Shown here in pieces: positions 1 to 6,501 of a stretch of 11,405 nt of DNA. A model generated the notes under the pieces. That model was not told the origin of the DNA and made no database searches. It was given only the letters and a program-made list of their open reading frames with translations. Each line of letters starts with the position of its first letter. Positions within the stretch are counted from its first letter, which is position 1. Position numbers and translations under genes: made by a program. The DNA is taken from contig DBQX01000044.1 in assembly GCA_002305415.1 (NCBI GenBank), forward strand, positions 3,105 to 14,509, in the 5' to 3' direction. The stretch comes from Actinomycetales bacterium UBA1383 (GTDB taxonomy: Bacteria > Actinomycetota > Actinomycetes > Actinomycetales > Actinomycetaceae).

Positions 1-122
1 ATGTTGAAGAACTGCTGCCCCACCCGCTGCCAGTCGGTCGACACCGCGATCACCACGACGACGGCGACGAAGACGAGGTAGAGAATCGTTCGGACCAGGC
101 GCTGCCGTGCGGTGCGCTTCAT
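1..122 (-). CDS. Amino-acid ABC transporter permease, N-terminal fragment (runs off left edge)
   Basis: Only the first 40 codons are in the window, read leftwards from an ATG at 122-120. The peptide begins MKRTARQRLVRTILYLVFV, a basic start followed by one hydrophobic membrane segment at about residues 13-28, then a short STDWQRVGQQFFN stretch. This basic head, single helix and FFN segment is how many actinobacterial HisM/GlnP-type amino-acid permeases begin. The gene starts 21 bp after the stop of the substrate-binding lipoprotein on the same strand, with a G-rich GAGGGGG sequence before the ATG, so the two are very likely co-transcribed. The permease would form the membrane channel that receives substrate from the binding protein. 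The BPD_transp_1 core domain lies outside the window, so the family call rests on the N-terminus and on context. Confidence 0.75.
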   Translation of the reverse strand, partial: MKRTARQRLVRTILYLVFVAVVVVIAVSTDWQRVGQQFFN

Positions 123-143
123 GGTGCCACCCCCTCGGGGTCA

Positions 144-956
144 CTACTCCGCGAAGTAGCTGTCGTAGATCTCCTGGTAGCGGCCGTCCTCCCGCATCGC
201 GGCGAGGGCGGCGTTCACGGCCTCCCGCAGGGCGGTCTTCTCACCCTTGGCGAAGGCGAAGCCGTACTGTTCCCCTGTGTCGTACTCGCCCACGAGGACG
301 TAGTTGGCGTCCGCGCGGGTGTGCTCGAGGTTGACGGGCAGGTCCTGCAGGATCGCGTCGATCTGGCGCGCCTGGAGCGCCGGCCACAGCTCGCCGTCGC
401 CCGAGTACTCCACGAAGGTGGTGCCCTCGGGGGCATTCTCCTCGGCGTACATCTTGCCGGTCGAGCCCTGCTGGACGCCCAGCCGCTTGCCGACGAGGTC
501 GTCGATCGAGGTGATACCGGAGTCGACCGAGGTGAGGAGCGACTGCAGCGAGTCGTAGTAGGCATCGGCGAAGTCGATGTTCGCCTTGCGCTCCTCGGTG
601 ATGGTGATGGCCGACATGCCCATGTCGCACTGGCCGGCCTTCAGCACCGTGCCGGACTGCAGCGCGTCGAAGGCGACGTCCTGGATGGTGAGCTCGAGGC
701 CGAGCTCGTCCGCGATCGCCTGGGTGATGTCCACGTCGAAGCCCGAGTAGCCGGAGGGCGCGTTCGCGTCCTCATACTCGAACGGCGGGTAGGGGGCGTC
801 GGTGCACACCGTGAGCTTGCCGGCGGCCACGAGGTCGTATTCACTTCCTGCGGCGGTGCCGGTGCCGTCGGCGCCGGCGTCTCCACCTGAGCAGGCCGCG
901 AGGGCGAGCGCTGCGACGGCAGCCATTGCCGTGGAGAGCGCGAGTCTGCGAGTCAT
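144..956 (-). CDS. Polar amino-acid ABC transporter substrate-binding lipoprotein (SBP_bac_3 family)
   Basis: The product is 270 aa. It starts at the ATG at 956-954, preceded by a good GAGGAAGG ribosome site. A signal peptide (MTRR, then an Ala/Leu-rich core) ends in a lipobox LALAAC with the lipidated cysteine at residue 22. A low-complexity Gly/Ala/Asp linker leads into the mature domain at about residue 47. Hallmarks of solute-binding family 3 follow: LTVCTDAPYPPFEY (48-61), GYSGFDVDITQAIADELGLE (from 69), MSAITITEERKANIDFADAYYDS, and a late DAILQDLPVNLEH segment. The protein should sit on the outer face of the membrane and deliver an amino acid to the permease encoded next. The family covers glutamate, glutamine, arginine, histidine and cystine binders, and the exact ligand cannot be read here. 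An upstream in-frame extension to 1115 would add 53 residues before the signal peptide and is not credible. Confidence 0.93.
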   Translation of the reverse strand: MTRRLALSTAMAAVAALALAACSGGDAGADGTGTAAGSEYDLVAAGKLTVCTDAPYPPFEYEDANAPSGYSGFDVDITQAIADELGLELTIQDVAFDALQSGTVLKAGQCDMGMSAITITEERKANIDFADAYYDSLQSLLTSVDSGITSIDDLVGKRLGVQQGSTGKMYAEENAPEGTTFVEYSGDGELWPALQARQIDAILQDLPVNLEHTRADANYVLVGEYDTGEQYGFAFAKGEKTALREAVNAALAAMREDGRYQEIYDSYFAE

Positions 957-962
957 CTGAAT

Positions 963-1016
963 CCCTTCCTCGGGCCCGCCGGGAGTGCAGCGGGCCACAC
1001 AGTTTGGACTATTGAA
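963..1016 (-). promoter_or_regulatory. Leader of the amino-acid transporter operon: ribosome site, hairpin and AT-rich promoter patch
   Basis: Reading leftwards, an AT-rich patch at 1016-1001 is the only plausible core promoter in the purB/transporter gap. It contains the -10-like hexamers TTCAAT (1016-1011) and CAAACT (1006-1001), but no convincing -35 box. Next comes a perfect 7-bp inverted repeat, GGCCCGC/GCGGGCC (973-979 and 990-996), with a 10-nt loop. The ribosome site GAGGAAGG lies directly after it, at about 971-964. The ribosome site and the repeat are seen directly. The promoter assignment is weak, and any regulatory role for the hairpin is a guess. Confidence 0.3.
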
Positions 1017-1101
1017 CCGCGTTGACGTTTCGACGGTGTGACGCGCCGCATTGCGGACGCTCCCGAATCCCGGACGCTCCGGCCGGCGCCACCCCCACTG
1101 C

Positions 1102-1113
1102 CACAATGGCCCC
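1102..1113 (+). promoter_or_regulatory. Probable leaderless promoter of purB (-10 CACAAT)
   Basis: The hexamer CACAAT at 1102-1107 ends 7 nt before the purB ATG at 1114, so transcription would start at or beside the A of the start codon. No purine-rich ribosome site precedes the ATG (the bases are GGCCCC). This -10/start geometry is characteristic of leaderless actinobacterial genes and is repeated in front of other genes in the window. No clear -35 box is visible. The site also argues against the longer in-frame start at 1051. Confidence 0.5.
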
Positions 1114-2544
1114 ATGACGGTGGACCTCTCCCGACTCGACCCCCCGCTCCCCCTCGGGCCCCTCGACGGCCGCTACCGCGCCGTCGTCGCCCCCCTCGTG
1201 AACCACCTCTCGGAGGCGGCGCTGAACCGCGCGCGCGTCCACGTCGAGGTCGAGTGGCTGGTCCACCTCGCCGCGACGGCGGCCCTGCCCGGGATCCCCG
1301 ACCTCTCCGCCGACGACGTGCGGTACCTGCGGGGCGTCGTCGCCACCTTCGGCGCGGCGGAGATCGCCGAGCTCGCGGCCCTCGAGGCGGAAACCCGCCA
1401 CGACGTCAAGGCCGTGGAGTACTTCCTGAAACGCCGCCTGGATGCCGCGGCGGCCGTTCTCGGCCCGTCGACCGTCCTGCCGCGCCTCCACGAGATGGTG
1501 CACATCTTCTGCACGTCGGAGGACATCAACAACCTCGCCTACGCCCTCACCGTGCGCGCGGCGGTGCGGGAGGTGTGGCTGCCGGCGGCGGCCCGGCTGG
1601 TCGACGCCGTCGCCGAGATGGCCCGCGAGACGGCGGCCGTCCCGATGCTCGCCCGGACCCACGGGCAGCCCGCCACACCGACAACGCTGGGCAAGGAGCT
1701 GGCGGTGCTCGCCTTCCGGCTGCGGCGCCAGCTGCGGCGCGTGGCCCAGGCCGAGTACCTCGGCAAGCTCAACGGTGCGACCGGCACCTACGCGGCGCAC
1801 GCCGTCGCCGCGCCGGAGACGGAGTGGGAGCGGATCAGCCAGAGCTTCGTGGAGGGTCTGGGCCTCGAGTGGAACCCGCTGACCACGCAGATCGAGCCGC
1901 ATGACTGGCAGGCCGAGCTGTACGCGGACGTCGCGCGTTTCAACCGGGTGCTGCACAACCTCGCCACCGACGTGTGGACGTACATCTCGCTGGGCTACTT
2001 CCGGCAGAACCTCGCCGCGCAGGGCTCCACCGGGTCCTCCACGATGCCGCACAAGGTGAACCCGATCCGCTTCGAGAATGCCGAGGCGAACCTCGAGATC
2101 TCCTGCGCGCTGCTCGACGCGCTCGGCGCCACGCTCGTCACCTCCCGGCTGCAGCGTGACCTCACCGACTCCACCACCCAGCGCAACATCGGGGTGGCGT
2201 TCGGCCACTCGCTGCTGGCGATCGACAACGTGGTGCGCGGACTCGCCGGGCTGGACGTGGACGCCGATGCGATGGCCCGCGACCTCGACGCCAACTGGGA
2301 GGTCCTCGGCGAGGCGGTGCAGTCCGCGATGCGCGCGGCCACCCTCGCGGGCGCCGAGGGCCTGGACAACCCGTACGAGCGGCTCAAGGACCTGACGCGC
2401 GGGCGGCGGGTGGACGGGCCCGCGCTGCGGGAGTTCGTGGCGGGGCTGGGTTTGCCCGACGACGTCGCCGCGCGGCTGCTCGCGCTCACGCCGGCCTCGT
2501 ACACGGGGCTGGCGGCCCGGCTGGTGGACCATCTCGAGGACTGA
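1114..2544 (+). CDS. purB: Adenylosuccinate lyase
   Basis: This 476-aa member of the fumarase/aspartase superfamily acts in the cytoplasm. It catalyses two purine steps: SAICAR to AICAR plus fumarate, and adenylosuccinate to AMP plus fumarate. It opens with PLGPLDGRYRAVVAPLVNHLSEAAL, the start typical of the longer E. coli-type PurB. HDVKAVEYFLKRRL follows at about residue 94. The catalytic histidine segment ARTHGQPATPTTLGKE has His183, and the signature loop GSSTMPHKVNPIRFENAEAN has Ser308/Ser309, one of which is the catalytic serine. The signature is intact, and the length is close to the E. coli enzyme (about 456 aa). The start at 1114 is chosen because the protein match begins there and a -10-like box sits 7 nt upstream. 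It is transcribed away from the transporter operon, and no other purine gene is adjacent. Confidence 0.96.
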   Translation: MTVDLSRLDPPLPLGPLDGRYRAVVAPLVNHLSEAALNRARVHVEVEWLVHLAATAALPGIPDLSADDVRYLRGVVATFGAAEIAELAALEAETRHDVKAVEYFLKRRLDAAAAVLGPSTVLPRLHEMVHIFCTSEDINNLAYALTVRAAVREVWLPAAARLVDAVAEMARETAAVPMLARTHGQPATPTTLGKELAVLAFRLRRQLRRVAQAEYLGKLNGATGTYAAHAVAAPETEWERISQSFVEGLGLEWNPLTTQIEPHDWQAELYADVARFNRVLHNLATDVWTYISLGYFRQNLAAQGSTGSSTMPHKVNPIRFENAEANLEISCALLDALGATLVTSRLQRDLTDSTTQRNIGVAFGHSLLAIDNVVRGLAGLDVDADAMARDLDANWEVLGEAVQSAMRAATLAGAEGLDNPYERLKDLTRGRRVDGPALREFVAGLGLPDDVAARLLALTPASYTGLAARLVDHLED

Positions 2545-2769
2545 GCGCCGGGTACTGCCGGAGCGCTGGTGGGAGGCGCTGGTGGGAGGCATTGGCGCAG
2601 GGTTGACCCCTGGGCGATTCCCTCACGGGAGACGTGAATCTGCCTACTGTGGCGAAGCAGCCTCACGTCACCGCGACGCCACCCACCCGGCGCACGTCGA
2701 CAGCGCCTCGGCAAACCGGTCACCCTCCGGAGCGGCCCGGAAGACGCCAGCGGCCGCCCTGGAGCCCAA
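2545..2769. other. Intergenic region between purB and vapB with no supported gene
   Basis: No convincing gene was found. A 63-codon plus-strand ORF (2582-2773) has no ribosome site, promoter or family resemblance. The purB stop lies at the foot of an imperfect hairpin, AGCGC/GCGCT (2544-2548 with 2563-2567) plus CGG/CCG, with no U-tract behind it. It could be a weak terminator. A 13-bp tandem repeat follows. A short inverted repeat TCACG-GGAGA-CGTGA lies at 2623-2637. TTGACC (2603-2608) and TACTGT (2645-2650) look like -35 and -10 boxes but are 36 bp apart, so they do not make a promoter together. Confidence 0.6.
2563..2590. repeat. 13-bp tandem repeat, two copies
   Basis: The unit GCGCTGGTGGGAG occurs twice head to tail (2563-2575 and 2576-2588), and the identity runs two bases further to 2590. 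Each copy contains the octamer GCTGGTGG. A third GCTGGTGG lies at 2520-2527 inside the end of purB. The duplication probably arose by slippage, and no function can be assigned from sequence. Confidence 0.85.
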
Positions 2770-2806
2770 GTGACATATCGCTGTCAGCACTCGTATGCTG
2801 ATATGC
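2770..2806 (+). promoter_or_regulatory. vapBC promoter with overlapping inverted-repeat operators
   Basis: A -35-like GTGACA (2770-2775) and a -10 TATGCT (2794-2799) are separated by 18 bp. The -10 ends 8 nt before the vapB ATG at 2807, so the mRNA is probably leaderless. Two inverted repeats cover the promoter: TGACA-N6-TGTCA (2771-2786, over the -35) and TCAGCA-N6-TGCTGA (2784-2801, over the -10). Their centres are 14 bp apart. A looser pair, CATATC/GATATG, spans 2774-2805. Ribbon-helix-helix antitoxins, alone or with toxin, typically bind such tandem half-sites to repress their own operon. Use as an operator here is inferred from position and symmetry. Confidence 0.6.
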
Positions 2807-3052
2807 ATGCGCACCACCATCCGCCTTCCGGATGATCTCTATGACCAGGTTCGCCTCACGGCGCTCCAGGAGAGGCGCACCGTGACGTCCTTCATCGAGG
2901 AGGCGCTCCGGGCCGCGTTGCGTGAGCGCGCGCCAGCCGCCCAGCGCCCGGCCTTCCGCATCGACCCGATCCCGGGGCGCCTCCAGCCCGGCGTCGACCT
3001 TGACGATTCGGCGGCCCTCCTCGACCTGATGGACGACGATGCTCGCCCTTGA
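2807..3052 (+). CDS. vapB: Ribbon-helix-helix antitoxin, VapB type
   Basis: This is an 81-aa antitoxin. The N-terminus MRTTIRLPDDLYDQVRLTA is the DNA-contacting beta strand and first helix of a MetJ/Arc/CopG ribbon-helix-helix fold, and TVTSFIEEALRAAL forms the second helix (to about residue 38). A Pro-rich linker leads to an acidic tail around GVDLDDSAALLDLMDDD. That tail resembles the toxin-binding tails of mycobacterial VapB proteins, which wrap the PIN toxin. It overlaps the toxin gene by 14 bp, a usual sign of translational coupling. The ATG at 2807 is preferred over an in-frame ATG at 2795, which lies inside the -10 box. The protein should neutralise the toxin and repress the operon through the inverted repeats upstream. 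Confidence 0.87.
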   Translation: MRTTIRLPDDLYDQVRLTALQERRTVTSFIEEALRAALRERAPAAQRPAFRIDPIPGRLQPGVDLDDSAALLDLMDDDARP

Positions 3053-3461
3053 CGTGAACGTTCTCGTGGCAGCCCTCCACGCCGGAGCGCGGGACCACGC
3101 GCGCATGAGGACGTGGGTGGAGGACGCCGTGAACGGCCCCGAGCCGGTCGGTGTGAGCGAGGCGGTCGCCAGCGGCGTGGTCCGGGTCCTCACCCACCCC
3201 CGCGTCTTCGATCCACCCGCACGCCTCGACGACGCCCTCGCGCGGATGGAGGCGGTGCTCGGGCACCCGAACGTCACCGTCCTCAGCCCGGCGCCCGGTC
3301 ATTGGGCTGTCTTCGCGGAACTCTGCCGCGCGGCGGATGCGCGCGGCAATCTCGTCGCGGACGCGGCACACGCGGCTACTGCGCTCCAGCACAACGCCAC
3401 GTTCGTCACGCGCGATCGCGACTACGCCCGCTTTCCCGGGCTCCGGTGGCGCGTCCCCTGA
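3039..3461 (+). CDS. vapC: PIN-domain ribonuclease toxin, VapC type
   Basis: This is a 140-aa PIN domain. It begins MLALDVNVLVAALHAGARDH, with the first catalytic aspartate at residue 5. Glu41 lies in GVSEAVASGVVRV, Asp108 in RGNLVADAAHAATALQ, and Asp126/Asp128 in FVTRDRDYARFPGLRW. The full acidic set needed for Mg2+-dependent RNA cleavage is therefore present, and the toxin looks intact. The LDVNVLVA start and the PGLRW ending resemble the PIN subfamily expanded in Mycobacterium tuberculosis. VapC toxins usually cut specific tRNAs or the rRNA sarcin-ricin loop, but this target cannot be read from sequence. Translation is probably coupled to vapB, since only a weak GGA precedes its ATG. The stop lies 3 bp from the stop of the convergent alpha-galactosidase gene. 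Confidence 0.88.
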   Translation: MLALDVNVLVAALHAGARDHARMRTWVEDAVNGPEPVGVSEAVASGVVRVLTHPRVFDPPARLDDALARMEAVLGHPNVTVLSPAPGHWAVFAELCRAADARGNLVADAAHAATALQHNATFVTRDRDYARFPGLRWRVP

Positions 3462-3464
3462 CTC

Positions 3465-5621
3465 CTACTCCACAGCCCGCGCCCGCAGCAGCACCAGCTG
3501 GTCCACGCCCAGCAGCGGGGACTGGAGGCCCACCTCGCCGAGGACCCGCCCGGTCAATCGCACGCCGCCCTCACCCCAGGGCGGCGCCCACGGACCGCGC
3601 GTGACGGCGTCGCCTGGCGGCTGCGCGGTGACGTGATAGACGACGTCGGGATCCAGCCCCGGCAGCGTCACCCGCCCGGGCGGCCAGGTGAGGGTGTGGT
3701 CGAGCGCGGAGAGCCGGTACAACGCCTCGCGCCGGTCGGCGGCGACGACGCCCTCCAGTTCCAGCACCGGGTTGCCGAGGTCCGCGTGCACCACGTCCCC
3801 GGAGTGCAGCAACCCCCGGACCTCCTTGTGGAGCGCGACCCACTCCCGCAGCGCCTCGACGTCCCCCGGCGCGGCAGTCGTCAGGTCCCACTCCACCCCC
3901 ATGTGGCCCCACATCGCGGTGCCGGCCCGGAAGGCAAGCTCGTGGCTGCGCCGGGTGGTGTGGTCCGCCCCCGACCCCACGTGCGTCCCCATGAGTTCCG
4001 GCGGCAGCGTGAGGCCGGTCCAGCGGACCATGCGGTGGCGCTCGTGGGCGTCGATGCAGTCCGAGACCCAGATGCGGTCCGTGTGCTCGATGACGCCCAG
4101 GTCCACCCTGCCGCCGCCCCCGGCGCAGGACTCGATCTCCAGACCCAGGTGGCGTGCCTTCAACTCGGCCAGCATGCGGTGGAACGCCACCGTCTGGGCA
4201 TGCACCCCCGGGCGTCCCGACGGCGTGTGGCCGGCATCCACGAGCGCCCGGTTGTGGTCCCACTTCAGGTACGCGATGCCGTACTCCGCGACGAGCGCGG
4301 AGATGCGCTCGAGCACGTACGCGTACGCCTCGGGGTGGCCGAGGTCGAGCACCTGCTGGTACCGCGAGTCGGGCCCGGGACCGTGGTTGGTCTGGAGCAC
4401 CCACTCGGGGTGGGCGCGGGCGAGGTCCGAGTCCGGGTTGATCGCCTCGGGTTCGAACCACAGGCCGAACTCCATCCCCAACTCCCGCACCCGGTCCACC
4501 AGCGGGTGCAACCCCTCCGGCCCCCACACCGACTCATCCACGAACCAGTCGCCGAGCCCGGCGTTGTCGCTCCGGCGGTGGCGGAACCAGCCGTCGTCGA
4601 GGACGTAGCGCTCGATCCCGAGGTCCGCGGCCCGCTCGGCGAGGTCGAGGAGCTTCGGTAGGTCCATGTCGAAGTAGACGGCCTCCCACGTGTTGAGCAG
4701 CACGGGCCGCGGCCGGGCCGGGTGTTGGGGCCGGGCGCGCAGGAAGCGGTGGAAGCGGTGGGAGAACTCGTCCAGGCCCTCACCCCAGGAGCCGTAGAGC
4801 CAGGGCGAGCAGTACGTCTCGCCGCGCGCCAGGCGCATCTCCCCCGGCAGCAGCAGCTCGCCACCCCGCAGCAGCCGCCACCCGGTCTCGTCATGCTCGG
4901 CGCTGACCACCTGGTTCCCGGACCAGCCGACATGCACCCCCCACACCCGGCCGGCCCGCCACCCGAAGCCGGGGCGCCCAGCGCACACCACTGTGGCGGA
5001 GTCGTGTCCCGGGCGCCCGCCCCACGCCTCGCGGTGCCACAGCCCGAGGTCGAACGCCCGGCGCTGCGGGGTGCGCTCGTGGGTGTGCCGGCCAGCCATG
5101 TCCAGGAGTTCCCCGGCGTCGGCCGGGACCGGGAGCGCGGGCTCGAGATGGAGCACCTCGTACGGCTCGTCCGCCAGGTTGGTCACCGCGGCCCGCACCC
5201 GCAGCAGCCCGCTCTCCAGCAGCTCGACCTCCACCACCACCTCGAGCTCCCCCGGCGTGTCGGTGGCCACGCTGCGCAGCCGCACCGCACCAGCGGGACC
5301 CTCGGGCCACTCCGGCGTGCCGGCGTCGGCGACGGCGTGCGTGACGGCGTCGAAGGCCACCGACCACGCCCGCCCCGCTCGCGAGCCGAGGAGGCCCGGC
5401 CTCCCCAGCCAGCCGGAGGAGTGCTGCGGCAGCACGGCCACCCACGACTGTGACGCGATCGGGCTGTCGACGTACGGCATCGCGAGGGCGTGGGCGAGGG
5501 CCCCCGGTTCCGGGACGTCCCCGAGGTCGGGTCCCCAGTGGAGGACGCACGGAAGCATGGTGGGGTCGAGTCGGAGGACCAGGCTGGTCCCACCGCGGCG
5601 CAGATGGACGACGTCAGGCAT
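3465..5621 (-). CDS. Alpha-galactosidase, glycoside hydrolase family 36
   Basis: The product is 718 aa and has no signal peptide, so it is probably cytoplasmic. It should release terminal alpha-galactose from sugars such as melibiose and raffinose by a retaining mechanism. An N-terminal beta domain (roughly 1-290) precedes the (beta/alpha)8 barrel. The barrel carries LDDGWF (Asp342/Asp343, sugar binding), FGLWFEPEAINPDSDL, and YLKWDHNR with nucleophile Asp455. WVSDCIDAHERHR holds Asp521 and Asp524, of which Asp521 is the more likely acid/base by spacing from the nucleophile. A small C-terminal beta domain ends the protein. Length fits the family. Two in-frame ATGs, at 5642 and 5621, each have a GGAGG 4 nt upstream. 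The later one is chosen because the likely promoter leaves it a 25-nt leader. No sugar transporter or regulator is adjacent, so it looks like a stand-alone gene. Confidence 0.93.
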   Translation of the reverse strand: MPDVVHLRRGGTSLVLRLDPTMLPCVLHWGPDLGDVPEPGALAHALAMPYVDSPIASQSWVAVLPQHSSGWLGRPGLLGSRAGRAWSVAFDAVTHAVADAGTPEWPEGPAGAVRLRSVATDTPGELEVVVEVELLESGLLRVRAAVTNLADEPYEVLHLEPALPVPADAGELLDMAGRHTHERTPQRRAFDLGLWHREAWGGRPGHDSATVVCAGRPGFGWRAGRVWGVHVGWSGNQVVSAEHDETGWRLLRGGELLLPGEMRLARGETYCSPWLYGSWGEGLDEFSHRFHRFLRARPQHPARPRPVLLNTWEAVYFDMDLPKLLDLAERAADLGIERYVLDDGWFRHRRSDNAGLGDWFVDESVWGPEGLHPLVDRVRELGMEFGLWFEPEAINPDSDLARAHPEWVLQTNHGPGPDSRYQQVLDLGHPEAYAYVLERISALVAEYGIAYLKWDHNRALVDAGHTPSGRPGVHAQTVAFHRMLAELKARHLGLEIESCAGGGGRVDLGVIEHTDRIWVSDCIDAHERHRMVRWTGLTLPPELMGTHVGSGADHTTRRSHELAFRAGTAMWGHMGVEWDLTTAAPGDVEALREWVALHKEVRGLLHSGDVVHADLGNPVLELEGVVAADRREALYRLSALDHTLTWPPGRVTLPGLDPDVVYHVTAQPPGDAVTRGPWAPPWGEGGVRLTGRVLGEVGLQSPLLGVDQLVLLRARAVE

Positions 5622-5626
5622 GTACC

Positions 5627-5658
5627 CTCCCGGAGATGGCATGGTGCCTCCGAGGCTA
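5627..5658 (-). promoter_or_regulatory. Promoter -10 and ribosome sites of the alpha-galactosidase gene
   Basis: Reading leftwards, TAGCCT (5658-5653) fits a -10 box and would place the transcript start near 5646. A GGAGG lies 4 nt before the ATG at 5642, and a second lies in GGGAGGG 4 nt before the ATG at 5621. If the -10 is right, the first GGAGG lies mostly outside the mRNA and the second serves the gene. No good -35 box is visible (TCCACC at the expected place), so the call is tentative. Confidence 0.4.
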
Positions 5659-5771
5659 GTGCGGTGCCCTCCGGCGGTGGAGGTCTTCGCGCCGGGCCCG
5701 CGTCCCGGCCTGTGCCCCACCTCACGCGCCGATCGTGATCCCGCTCATGAGACCCGACGGCGGGCATCCCG

Positions 5772-5783
5772 TACCGTGGAGCG
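5772..5783 (+). promoter_or_regulatory. Probable leaderless promoter of the DedA gene (-10 TACCGT)
   Basis: TACCGT at 5772-5777 ends 7 nt before the GTG start at 5784, which has no convincing ribosome site. The only -35-like sequence is a weak TGAGAC at 5748-5753. The divergent gap 5622-5783 shows nothing else that can be supported. Confidence 0.45.
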
Positions 5784-6461
5784 GTGAGTCTCGCCTCCGC
5801 GGCCCTCTCGCTGGCCGCTTCCCCGTCCGGCTCCGCCCTCGGCGGGATCGCTGACTGGGCGGTCAGCGTCATGGAGGCCCTCGGCGGGTTCGGCGTCGCA
5901 GCGCTCATCGCGCTGGAGAACCTCTTCCCCCCGATGCCGAGCGAGGTGATCCTGCCGCTCGCGGGCTTCACCGCCTCCCAGGGCTCCTTCACGCTGCCGG
6001 CCGTCATCGTCTGGGCCACCGTCGGGTCCCTCACCGGTGCGCTCGCGCTCTACGCCGTGGGCTACGCGCTGGGCCGGGAACGCACGCGGCGCCTCATGGG
6101 GTCGCTCCCGCTCGTGAAGACCGAGGACGTGGTCCGCACCGAGAACTGGTTCGACAGGAACGGCCCCCTCACGGTGCTCGTGGGCCGCGTGATCCCCATC
6201 TTCCGCTCCCTCATCTCGATCCCCGCGGGCGTGACCCGCATGAACGTCTGGACGTTCCTCGGACTCACCGCGCTGGGGTCGTTCGTGTGGAACACGATCC
6301 TGATCGTCGCGGGATACGTGCTCGGAGAGAACTGGCACATCGTCGAGCAGTACGTGGGCGTGTTCACCTACGTGGTCCTCGCGGCGGTGGTGCTGTCCAC
6401 GGTGGCCTGGGTGACCATCCGCATCCGGCAGGGGCGGACCCCTCCCGCCGGGTCCCGGTAG
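5784..6461 (+). CDS. DedA-family integral membrane protein (SNARE-associated / VTT domain)
   Basis: This 225-aa protein starts at GTG. A hydrophobic segment around residues 35-62 contains the conserved DedA motif ALENLFPPMPSEVILPLAG, with Glu45 and Glu54. Further membrane segments lie at about 70-90, 140-185 and 195-215. The second signature, GRVIPIFRSLISIPAGVTRMN, is present with Arg135, Pro138, Arg141 and Gly149. Both re-entrant motif regions are therefore intact. DedA proteins are needed for membrane homeostasis and proton-motive-force upkeep, and some members recycle undecaprenyl phosphate across the membrane. Which role this one has cannot be told from sequence. It ends 40 bp before the next gene, which has its own probable promoter, so co-transcription is possible but not required. 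Confidence 0.9.
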   Translation: MSLASAALSLAASPSGSALGGIADWAVSVMEALGGFGVAALIALENLFPPMPSEVILPLAGFTASQGSFTLPAVIVWATVGSLTGALALYAVGYALGRERTRRLMGSLPLVKTEDVVRTENWFDRNGPLTVLVGRVIPIFRSLISIPAGVTRMNVWTFLGLTALGSFVWNTILIVAGYVLGENWHIVEQYVGVFTYVVLAAVVLSTVAWVTIRIRQGRTPPAGSR

Positions 6462-6489
6462 GAGGCGGGGACCGCGCCGCCCACTCGGG

Positions 6490-6501
6490 TAGCCTCGGAC
6501 A
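6490..6501 (+). promoter_or_regulatory. Probable leaderless promoter of the 475-aa protein gene (-10 TAGCCT)
   Basis: TAGCCT at 6490-6495 ends 7 nt before the ATG at 6502, and the bases between (CGGACA) contain no ribosome site. The same hexamer appears at the alpha-galactosidase promoter. This supports 6502 as both the start codon and roughly the transcript start. No clear -35 box was found. Confidence 0.5.

Noticed and set aside
1051..1113. Longer start of purB at 1051
   Set aside because: The extra 21 residues match nothing in PurB, and the -10-like CACAAT lies inside the extension.
957..1115. Longer start of the substrate-binding protein on the minus strand (to 1115)
   Set aside because: It would put 53 residues in front of a complete signal peptide and lipobox. 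The ATG at 956 has a clear ribosome site.
1009..2592. 527-codon open frame on the minus strand opposite purB
   Set aside because: It is an antisense shadow of purB in GC-rich DNA, with low-complexity Arg/Gly/His composition and no domain. purB on the other strand carries all its family signatures.
2616..2640. Possible larger palindrome GATTC...GAATC around the TCACG/CGTGA repeat
   Set aside because: The outer and inner pairs have different centres, so they do not form one hairpin. Only a 5-bp inner stem remains, which is not distinctive.
2603..2650. TTGACC and TACTGT as a promoter
   Set aside because: The spacing is 36 bp instead of about 17, and no start codon or RNA gene follows at a suitable distance.
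2582..2773. 63-codon plus-strand ORF in the purB-vapB gap
   Set aside because: It has no ribosome site, no promoter at the right distance, no recognisable motif, and a composition typical of non-coding DNA.
2795..2806. Earlier in-frame ATG for vapB at 2795
   Set aside because: This ATG lies inside the -10 hexamer TATGCT, so it would not be in the transcript. The ribbon-helix-helix domain begins with the ATG at 2807.
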